NCBI GenBank assembly: GCA_029555925.1
Contig: JAKPQU010000562.1
Location: 1-12,277 of the forward strand
Direction: 5' to 3'
From: Bacillota bacterium
Lineage (GTDB): Bacteria > Eremiobacterota > SpSt-956 > JAKJGF01
DNA length: 12,277 bases
The translations under genes and the position numbers were made by a program. Below, piece by piece: positions 6,838 to 12,277 of this stretch. Within the stretch, counting starts at the first letter, position 1; each line of letters starts with the position of its first letter. Below the pieces are notes generated by a model. The model was not told the DNA's origin. It did not search any database and was given only the letters and a program-made list of their open reading frames with translations.

Positions 6838-7581
6838 TTATGCCTGACTGGATACAGCCTGCGGGGTTGATCCTTTATCTCCCTCCCAGTATAATATCCT
6901 GCCGCAGTGTTCACAGTATTCAAGGGTCATTCTTGACCTGGCTCTTTCTATAAGTCTTTCCGATAGAGTCATACCGCATCCTGTACAGAAATTCTTCTGT
7001 AGAGCTACAATAGCAACTCCTCCACGTTTCATTTTTGTATCTTCATATATTTTTAACAGTTCTTCGGTTGAACTTTCTATGATTTTCTTTTTCTTATTTT
7101 CAATATCTTCTATCCTGGAATTAAGATCCTTGACCTGTCCTTCATAAACAGAATAATATTTTTTATATTCCTCTTCTACCAGTTGATAATCCTGTTCCAG
7201 TTTTTTTATCTCATCCACCAGTCCTTCATTGTCATAAATCAATGTAAGACTTTCTTCATCTATGGTTTCTCTTTTCTTTTTTATATCGTCAATCTTTTTC
7301 TGCCACTGTGCAGTTTCTTTGGGATTAACGGGTCTGCCGCCGTAAAGCTTATCTTCTATCGTTTTTATTTGTTTATCCAGTTCAAGTGTTTCAAAACTGA
7401 GAGCTTTAAGTCTCTTATTATTGGCGTCCTGCCTATCCCTGCCGGTTTTCAGGAGAGAAGAAGCATTATTTTTTTTCTCTTCAAGTTCCTTTCCCGGATC
7501 AAGAAGGCCTATCTGTTCTCTCAGATAAAGAAGATCATTTTCATAGGCCTGCAATCGATATATTTTCCATAAATCTTTCAT
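6838..7581 (-). CDS. Coiled-coil protein with C-terminal C4 zinc ribbon
   Basis: A 247-residue protein of the widespread bacterial group with a long coiled coil and a C4-type zinc ribbon (zf-RING_7/CdsZ-like). Residues about 10-180 are charged heptad-like helices (KTIEDKLYGGRPVNPKETAQWQ is a conserved-looking hinge). The ribbon has CTGC at 199-202 and CEHC at 223-226, spaced as expected to bind one zinc. Members have been linked to nucleic acid or translation-related roles, but no precise function can be read here. The start is well supported: GAAGGAG (7590-7596) lies 8 nt before the ATG. No signal peptide is seen. It follows the tRNA operon terminator, so it must have its own promoter; none is clear in the 80 bp available. 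Confidence 0.85.
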   Translation of the reverse strand: MKDLWKIYRLQAYENDLLYLREQIGLLDPGKELEEKKNNASSLLKTGRDRQDANNKRLKALSFETLELDKQIKTIEDKLYGGRPVNPKETAQWQKKIDDIKKKRETIDEESLTLIYDNEGLVDEIKKLEQDYQLVEEEYKKYYSVYEGQVKDLNSRIEDIENKKKKIIESSTEELLKIYEDTKMKRGGVAIVALQKNFCTGCGMTLSERLIERARSRMTLEYCEHCGRILYWEGDKGSTPQAVSSQA

Positions 7582-7653
7582 TAACCTGACTCCTTCTATT
7601 GCAATCTGTTATAAACATTCTTCATCAAGAATATTTTTCCTCTTTTTATCTTT

Positions 7654-7692
7654 TAGAAAAGAAAAAACCATCTTAATTAAAAGATGGTTTTT
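7654..7692 (-). terminator. Hairpin terminator of the tRNA operon
   Basis: An inverted repeat of about 12 bp, arms 7663-7674 and 7681-7692 (AAAACCATCTT and AAGATGGTTTT) around a 6-base loop. On the minus strand the right-hand arm ends in a T run continuing TCTTTTCT. It begins a few bases beyond the 3' end of tRNA-Val. The A/T flanks are symmetrical, so it could also act on the plus strand. Confidence 0.85.
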
Positions 7693-7696
7693 ATTA

Positions 7697-7769
7697 TGGG
7701 CGAAACAGGACTTGAACCTGTGACCTCCTGCGTGTAAAGCAGATGCTCTGCCAACTGAGCTATTCGCCC
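7697..7769 (-). tRNA. tRNA-Val (anticodon UAC)
   Basis: A complete 73-nt cloverleaf. Acceptor GGGCGAA pairs with TTCGCCC, with discriminator A. The D arm is AGCTCAGTTGGCAGAGC. The anticodon stem CTGC/GCAG surrounds loop TTTACAC with anticodon TAC. The T arm contains GGTTCAAGTCC. The 3' CCA is not encoded (the next bases are TAA), so it is added after transcription. It is the last gene of the three-tRNA operon, separated from tRNA-Glu by a heptamer repeat. Confidence 0.95.
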
Positions 7770-7774
7770 CTTTA

Positions 7775-7871
7775 CAGTGAACAGTGATCAGTTACCAGTT
7801 ACCAGAAGATAAAAGCCTGTTAATAAAGACTTATATCTGACGTTCACTGCTTACTGATCACTGCTCACTGT
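7775..7871. repeat. Heptamer array inside the tRNA operon (GTGANNN / TCACNNN)
   Basis: The 105-bp spacer between tRNA-Glu and tRNA-Val holds two facing arms. The left arm (7777-7804) reads GTGAACA, GTGATCA, GTTACCA, GTTACCA. The right arm (7844-7871) reads TCACTGC, TTACTGA, TCACTGC, TCACTGT. ACAGTGAACAGTGATCAG on the left is almost complementary to CTGATCACTGCTCACTGT on the right, giving a long stem around about 60 nt. It would be transcribed as part of the tRNA precursor. Confidence 0.85.
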
Positions 7872-7874
7872 TTC

Positions 7875-7950
7875 TGGTACCCCCACGGGAATTCGAATCC
7901 CGGTCTCCGCCGTGAAAGGGCGGTGTCCTAGGCCACTAGACGATGAGGGC
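7875..7950 (-). tRNA. tRNA-Glu (anticodon UUC)
   Basis: A complete cloverleaf of 76 nt including an encoded CCA. Acceptor GCCCTCA pairs with TGGGGGT (two G-U pairs), with discriminator A. The anticodon stem CCGCC/GGCGG surrounds loop CTTTCAC with anticodon TTC. The T arm is CGGGATTCGAATTCCCG. It is the only one of the three tRNAs here with a genomically encoded 3' CCA. Confidence 0.95.
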
Positions 7951-7959
7951 ATATGTTCA

Positions 7960-8031
7960 TGGGCCCACCTGGATTCGAACCAGAGACCGATCGGTTATGA
8001 GCCGATTGCTCTACCGCTGAGCTATGGACCC
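7960..8031 (-). tRNA. tRNA with CAU anticodon (Ile2 or elongator Met)
   Basis: A complete 72-nt cloverleaf. Acceptor GGGTCCA pairs with TGGGCCC, with discriminator A and no encoded CCA. The D arm is short (AGCTCAGCGGTAGAGC). The anticodon stem ATCGG/CCGAT surrounds loop CTCATAA with anticodon CAT. Base-paired position 1-72 argues against initiator tRNA. The GGCTCATAACC core and CGGTC variable region resemble Ile2 tRNAs, whose anticodon C is converted to lysidine by TilS, but elongator Met tRNAs also use the CTCATAA loop. I lean slightly to Ile2 and cannot decide from sequence alone. Confidence 0.9.
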
Positions 8032-8066
8032 GATGTTTTCATCAAACTTCAAACTTACGAGGTTTG

Positions 8067-8095
8067 ATTATAACAAAAGTTTTTTAACTTGTCAA
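8067..8095 (-). promoter_or_regulatory. Perfect sigma70-type promoter for the tRNA operon
   Basis: On the minus strand TTGACA (8090-8095) is separated by exactly 17 bp from TATAAT (8067-8072). Both hexamers match the consensus fully. Transcription should begin near 8060, about 28 nt before the first tRNA. The -35 box starts 5 bp beyond the rpoD stop codon. An inverted repeat, ATCAAAC at 8041-8047 and GTTTGAT at 8062-8068, overlaps the -10 box. A hairpin (arms 8091-8097 and 8102-8108) overlaps both the -35 box and the rpoD stop and may weakly terminate rpoD transcription. Confidence 0.9.
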
Positions 8096-8100
8096 TAGAT

Positions 8101-9741
8101 TTATTGACCTTCCCAATAATCTTTTAACCACTTACTTCTGGCGGGATGACGGAGCTTTCTCAGGGCTTTCGCTTCTATCTGACGAATTCTTTCTCTTGTA
8201 ACACCAAATTCCTGTCCTACTTCTTCCAGGGTTCTCGGCCTTCCGTCTGCAAGTCCGAAGCGAAGTTTCAGGACTTTTTTCTCTCTTTCAGTGAGATTTT
8301 CCATAACATCTTCCATTTTTTCTTTAAGTAAGATGGAAGATGCAGCTTCTGCAGGGGCAACTGCTTCATGATCTTCAATAAAATCACCTAAATGGCTGTC
8401 CTCTTCTTCACCTATGGGAGTTTCGAGAGAAATAGGTTCCTGGGCTATTTTAATTATTTCCCTTACTCGTTCAAGATTATATCTCGTACGCCTTTTAATT
8501 TCTTCATCTACAAATTTTTTATCTCTTGACGTCAGTTTTCTTCCAAGCTGGTCACTGAGCTGTTTCTTTATTTCTTCCCTGTCTACAGGATACATCTGCT
8601 GGGTTATTTCTTCTATGCTGGGATCACGACCCAGTTCCTGAAGCAGTCTTCTGGAAACTTTTATCAGTCTGTTTATCGTTTCCACCATATGAACGGGAAT
8701 ACGTATGGTTCTGGCCTGATCGGCAAGAGCTCTTGTTATGGCCTGCCTTATCCACCATGTTGCATAGGTGCTGAATTTATACCCCTTATGATAATTAAAC
8801 TTCTCTACTGCTCTTATTAAACCAAGATTCCCTTCCTGTATGAGATCTAGAAATAACATACCACGGCTCACATACTTTTTTGCTATACTTACTACAAGAC
8901 GTAAATTGGCTTCTATAAGTTCTCTTTTTGCTTCTTCTGCATCAAATTTTCTTCGTGACAGTTCACGTTCTGTATCTTTCTGTGAAGGGGAAAAAGGCAG
9001 TTCAACCATATCAGACCATATAACACAGAAAGGACGCAGATAAAGCTGAAAGAGTATATCGGGGAGACAGGACACTATCTGACCTATATGGAAAAAAATC
9101 AATTCAGGTCCCCCATTTAATAACTGCTTGAAAAGAACGCTAGATTTATTTTTCAATATAAATTCCTGAAAAATTATTTTCTCCATAGTTTTTTCTATTA
9201 ATTCATTCAGTGAGTGTTCCTTATACCTGCGCTCTCCATCTTTCTGAAGTAATTCCTGCTTGAGTAATACTTTAACTTTATGTCTTGTTTCCTCTCTGAG
9301 TCTTCTGTCATAATCAATCTCTTCCAGTAAATCGTATTGTTCCGCAAAATATTTATAGGCTTTATCCTCAAGTACTTCAACCTGTTCCACTCTTTTAGCC
9401 AGTTCTACTTCCTGTTCAGGAGTAAGGAGTTCAACTCTTCCTATTTCTTTAAGATACATTCTTACAGGGTCATCAAGAGAAACACCTTCAGGAAGGGTAA
9501 AAAACTGTTCCACATCTACTTCTTCATCAGGAGCTTTTTTGCTGATAGCTTCATTTTTATCATCAACAACTTCTATACCTTCACTGGTAAAAATATCAAA
9601 TAAGGACTCCAGCTTTTCTTCTGTAAGTTCCTGTTCTGTATCTAAAACCTCATTAATCTCATCATAAGTAAGGGTGCCGTGCTTTTTCCCTTTTTGTATC
9701 AAATCCTTTACATGAAGAGGCATATTATTTCCGCTATTCAT
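8101..9741 (-). CDS. rpoD: Primary RNA polymerase sigma factor (RpoD/SigA) with insertions
   Basis: Directs core RNA polymerase to -35/-10 promoters such as the one just downstream. Of 546 residues, region 1.1 is about 8-50, region 1.2 is 89-115 ([11 protein letters not shown]), region 2 is 269-345 ([34 protein letters not shown]), region 3 is 353-435 and region 4 is 476-545, with helix-turn-helix [20 protein letters not shown]. Two additions stand out. About 150 residues (119-268) sit between regions 1.2 and 2.1, where E. coli has an unrelated-looking insert but SigA of Firmicutes has almost none. About 30-40 residues (385-424, [20 protein letters not shown]) interrupt region 3 before [19 protein letters not shown]. 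The ATG overlaps the end of dnaG by 8 nt, with AAGGGAGG (9753-9760) 11 nt upstream. Confidence 0.95.
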   Translation of the reverse strand: MNSGNNMPLHVKDLIQKGKKHGTLTYDEINEVLDTEQELTEEKLESLFDIFTSEGIEVVDDKNEAISKKAPDEEVDVEQFFTLPEGVSLDDPVRMYLKEIGRVELLTPEQEVELAKRVEQVEVLEDKAYKYFAEQYDLLEEIDYDRRLREETRHKVKVLLKQELLQKDGERRYKEHSLNELIEKTMEKIIFQEFILKNKSSVLFKQLLNGGPELIFFHIGQIVSCLPDILFQLYLRPFCVIWSDMVELPFSPSQKDTERELSRRKFDAEEAKRELIEANLRLVVSIAKKYVSRGMLFLDLIQEGNLGLIRAVEKFNYHKGYKFSTYATWWIRQAITRALADQARTIRIPVHMVETINRLIKVSRRLLQELGRDPSIEEITQQMYPVDREEIKKQLSDQLGRKLTSRDKKFVDEEIKRRTRYNLERVREIIKIAQEPISLETPIGEEEDSHLGDFIEDHEAVAPAEAASSILLKEKMEDVMENLTEREKKVLKLRFGLADGRPRTLEEVGQEFGVTRERIRQIEAKALRKLRHPARSKWLKDYWEGQ

Positions 9742-11503
9742 TTAAAGTTTTTCCTCCCTTCAAATAACGCAGGAGTTTCTGGTATTCTTTGTAAATCTCT
9801 TTAAACATCTCATCAGAAGGTTTCACTTTACCTTGTGCTAACATCAAATCTATTTCCTTCTTTCTATCAATTAACTTTTTATCTTTTAAAGTCTTTATTA
9901 ACCCGAGAACAGATCCTTCACCGTGAGGATAATTATCTTCCAGTAACAACATTTCTGCCAGAACCTTTTTTTCTTTCTCATCATGTAATTCCTTTGCCAG
10001 TTCTTCTGAAGAAAACTCCCGTCCGGCAAGGAATTTTTCGTAACAGCTCTGAGCAATTTTATGACATATAGAATCAGAAAATTCGTCTGGCTTAAATTTC
10101 TGGAAGACCAGCTTCATAACATCTTCATTCTGCAACATTAAACGAAGTAGTATTCTTTCGGTATCAGCAAAAGATTTTCCTGTATCAACAGGAACTTTTA
10201 AATTCTTTTTTTCTTTATAAGTTCTGAATCTGGACATGAGCTCTCTGCCGGAAATTCCAAGATTCTTGCTCTCTATAATTTTAAAATATTCATTACGATT
10301 TAACGAATTCTGAACATTTGTCATAAACGGCTCAATACCTTTTAAAAAATACTCTTTACCTTCCTTTGAAGTAAGATCACATTTCTTCTCAAGCCATGTA
10401 ATGAGATAGATAAAATAATCCACCCTGTCTTCCAGGATTTTATGAAAAGCATCTCTTCCTTTAAGTCTTATGAATTCATCAGGATCTTTTGCTTCTGGCA
10501 GGATTAAAGATTTAACAGAAAGTCCCGCACTTTCTAACAGCCCCACTCCTCTACCTGTGGCAGACACGCCTGCCGTATCTGCATCATAGGCGAGTATAAC
10601 CTCTGAAGTAAATTTCCTCAGAAGACTGGCCTGCTCCATAGTAAGAGAAGTACCAAGAGATGCAACCACTCCTTCCCATCCTGCCTGGCTTACCGAAAGA
10701 AGATCCATATAACCTTCTGTAAGTATTAAAGGAGAAGTCTTATCTTCTCTTTTTCTGGCCATATTAAGACCATAAAGATTTTTTCCTTTATTGAAAACTG
10801 GGGTCTCAGGAGTATTTAAATATTTCGGATTACCGTCTCCTATTATACGACCTCCGAACCCTATAACCCTGTCACGGAGATCAAAAATAGGGAACATAAT
10901 CCTGTTTATAAAATAATCCCTGTAATGACCGTCCTGTTCCCTTCTTACAAGGCCTCCGCTGAGAGCCAGTTCCATAGAATATTGTTTTTTATTTAACACT
11001 TTAACCAGAGACTGCTTATCAAAAGGTGCATAACCTATTTTGAATTTTGCTATTGTATCTCCGGTCACATTTCTCTCTTTAAGATATGAGACAGCAATAC
11101 TATCTGTCTGTTTCATAAGAACCCAGTGATAAAAATCCGCTGCCAGTCCGTTAAGGGCATAGAGATCCTTTTTATCCTTATAAGCTTCGGAATATCCTGT
11201 TTCCTCAGATTCCGGTATGGCTATTCCAGCTCTTTCAGCCAGAGATGTTACAGCTTCAAAAAAAGAGAGGTTTTCTACTTTTTTCAGAAAGTCGAAAATA
11301 TCTCCTCCGCTACTGCAGCCAAAACAATACCATAAACCTTTTTCCGGATTTACTGAAAAAGAAGGAGTCCTTTCTGAATGGAAAGGACAGAGTCCCTGAT
11401 AACTCTTTCCGCTTTTTTTCAGGGTAACATAACAGGATATAAGATCGAGCAGATTATTTTTATTTTTTATTTCTCCTATGAGTTCTTCTGTTATCCTGCC
11501 CAT
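9734..11503 (-). CDS. dnaG: DNA primase (DnaG)
   Basis: Synthesises RNA primers for lagging-strand replication and works with the replicative helicase. The 589-residue length is normal. The N-terminal CHC2 zinc finger has Cys39, His42, Cys60 and Cys63 ([17 protein letters not shown]). The catalytic core includes [19 protein letters not shown] and [19 protein letters not shown]. The TOPRIM fold has EGYMD at 263-267 (Glu263) and DAD at 307-309, with KDPDEFI after it. The C-terminal part, about 440-589, is the variable helicase-interacting region. The start [12 protein letters not shown] aligns with the family, yet no Shine-Dalgarno precedes it: a heptamer repeat begins 6 nt upstream of the ATG. 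It overlaps rpoD by 8 nt, as in the classical macromolecular-synthesis operon. Confidence 0.97.
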   Translation of the reverse strand: MGRITEELIGEIKNKNNLLDLISCYVTLKKSGKSYQGLCPFHSERTPSFSVNPEKGLWYCFGCSSGGDIFDFLKKVENLSFFEAVTSLAERAGIAIPESEETGYSEAYKDKKDLYALNGLAADFYHWVLMKQTDSIAVSYLKERNVTGDTIAKFKIGYAPFDKQSLVKVLNKKQYSMELALSGGLVRREQDGHYRDYFINRIMFPIFDLRDRVIGFGGRIIGDGNPKYLNTPETPVFNKGKNLYGLNMARKREDKTSPLILTEGYMDLLSVSQAGWEGVVASLGTSLTMEQASLLRKFTSEVILAYDADTAGVSATGRGVGLLESAGLSVKSLILPEAKDPDEFIRLKGRDAFHKILEDRVDYFIYLITWLEKKCDLTSKEGKEYFLKGIEPFMTNVQNSLNRNEYFKIIESKNLGISGRELMSRFRTYKEKKNLKVPVDTGKSFADTERILLRLMLQNEDVMKLVFQKFKPDEFSDSICHKIAQSCYEKFLAGREFSSEELAKELHDEKEKKVLAEMLLLEDNYPHGEGSVLGLIKTLKDKKLIDRKKEIDLMLAQGKVKPSDEMFKEIYKEYQKLLRYLKGGKTLNE

Positions 11504-11509
11504 ATATCA

Positions 11510-11576
11510 GTGAGCAGTGAACAGTGAGTAGTGAGCAGTGAAAACCACTCACCACTCACCACTCACCACTCACTTA
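11510..11576. repeat. Heptamer array between ppdK and dnaG (GTGANNN / TCACNNN)
   Basis: The plus strand has GTGAGCA, GTGAACA, GTGAGTA, GTGAGCA (11510-11537), then a short AAAACC linker, then TCACCAC three times and TCACTTA (11549-11576). All units are in strict 7-bp register. The arms face each other with a very short loop, so the transcript can form a hairpin with some mismatches. It nearly fills the 88-bp gap, lying 15 nt past the ppdK stop and 6 nt before the dnaG start codon. There is no T run typical of an intrinsic terminator. Confidence 0.85.
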
Positions 11577-11591
11577 CCCGGCCTCATTTCA

Positions 11592-12277
11592 CTAACCGTT
11601 CTTAATCTTGGCCTGAGCTGCAGCAAGTCTTGCAATAGGAACTCTGTAAGGAGAACAGCTTACATAATTAAGACCGACCATGTGGCAGAACTCTACAGAA
11701 TTAGGCTCTCCACCATGTTCGCCACAGATACCTATTTTAAGATTAGCTCTTTTACTTTTACCAAGCTCTATGGCCATCTTCATTAATTTGCCCACACCAT
11801 CTCTATCTAATTCTTCAAAAGGATTGACCTTCAGAATATGCTTCTTTAAATATGCAGGAATAAAGGTTCTCTCTGCATCATCACGGCTGTAACCAAAGGT
11901 TGTCTGAGTTAAATCGTTGGTTCCGAAAGAGAAAAATTCTGCATATTCTGCAAGTTGATCTGCTACGGTACAGGCTCTTGGAAGTTCTATCATAGTGCCT
12001 ATCTTGTAATCAACATGGACACCTGTTTCTTTTATCACTTCTTCGGCTATACGTCTGGCACTGTCATGGGTAAATTTCATTTCCTGCTGATGGCCCACGC
12101 CGGGTATCATAACCTCTACCACTGCATTGACCTTTTCTTTTACGAGCTGACATGCTGCCTCAAATATAGCCCTTACCTGCATTTCATAAATCTCAGGATA
12201 TACTATGCCGAGACGGCATACTCTGAGACCGAGCATCGGGTTTGACTCATGAAGTTCTCTTACTCTTCTGAGGACTT
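11592..12277 (-). CDS. ppdK: Pyruvate, phosphate dikinase, C-terminal part (runs off the window)
   Basis: Interconverts pyruvate, ATP and phosphate with phosphoenolpyruvate, AMP and pyrophosphate. The frame is open to the window edge, so only about the last 228 residues of a roughly 880-residue enzyme are present: the PEP/pyruvate-binding TIM-barrel domain. Landmarks are RVRELHESNPMLG, CRLGIVYPEIYEMQ, GTMIELPRA, FFSFGTNDLTQTTFGYSRDDA, and GICGEHGGEPNS with the catalytic cysteine, followed by GLNYVSCSPYRVPIARLAAAQA at the C-terminus. One deviation is LGLRVCRL, where the family normally has LGxRGxRL (Gly to Val after the substrate-binding arginine). The stop at 11592-11594 is followed by a heptamer repeat rather than a classical terminator. 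Confidence 0.95.
   Translation of the reverse strand, partial: VLRRVRELHESNPMLGLRVCRLGIVYPEIYEMQVRAIFEAACQLVKEKVNAVVEVMIPGVGHQQEMKFTHDSARRIAEEVIKETGVHVDYKIGTMIELPRACTVADQLAEYAEFFSFGTNDLTQTTFGYSRDDAERTFIPAYLKKHILKVNPFEELDRDGVGKLMKMAIELGKSKRANLKIGICGEHGGEPNSVEFCHMVGLNYVSCSPYRVPIARLAAAQAKIKNG

Noticed and set aside
7183..7572. 129-residue plus-strand ORF with apparent hydrophobic segments
   Set aside because: Antisense of the Lys/Glu-rich coiled coil, which naturally reads as Phe/Leu-rich protein; no start signals.
8091..8108. Strong intrinsic terminator for rpoD
   Set aside because: The 7-bp hairpin is A/T-rich and not followed by a T run, so I treat it only as a possible weak terminator overlapping the tRNA promoter.

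Overview
This is a bacterial chromosomal segment of low to moderate G+C, visibly A/T-rich, with every convincing gene on the minus strand. In the direction of transcription (high to low coordinates) it holds: the C-terminal part of pyruvate phosphate dikinase (ppdK); dnaG and rpoD overlapping by 8 nt; three tRNA genes behind a perfect sigma70-type promoter; a coiled-coil/zinc-ribbon protein; a small cysteine-rich protein of unknown function; a COG2509-type FAD oxidoreductase; adenylosuccinate synthetase (purA); a two-gene restriction-modification system; and acpS. The ppdK-dnaG-rpoD order is seen in Clostridia-like genomes, but sequence alone does not fix the phylum. An uncultivated lineage is equally possible.

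Region 1-3370 looks like an accessory insertion into housekeeping DNA. A methyltransferase with an N-terminal helix-turn-helix-like segment and a PD-(D/E)XK endonuclease resembling the TdeIII/MjaII (GGNCC) group are tightly coupled. They sit directly upstream of a 62-codon reading frame that has no start codon and whose stop overlaps the acpS start (ATGA). The simplest reading is that the system displaced the 5' part of the gene that used to precede acpS, so acpS is now probably read from the restriction-modification transcript.

Region 3371-7600 carries purA, the FAD oxidoreductase, the cysteine-rich ORF and the zinc-ribbon protein, separated by intergenic repeat arrays. PurA is full length, but two nucleotide-binding loops that are nearly invariant in the family are altered.

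Region 7600-12277 is the information-processing block. A tRNA(CAU)-tRNA-Glu-tRNA-Val operon starts from TTGACA-N17-TATAAT and ends in a hairpin terminator. Upstream are the primary sigma factor, which has an unusual insertion inside region 3, and primase.

The most distinctive feature is a set of intergenic arrays built on one 7-bp unit, GTGA+3 variable bases (TCAC+3 on the other strand). They occur at four separate loci in 12 kb, three of them arranged as facing arms that can fold into long hairpins. They sit between ppdK and dnaG, between two tRNA genes, before the FAD gene and before purA. A fifth site downstream of purA has a period-8 relative built on ATCC. I saw no CRISPR array, transposase or phage gene.
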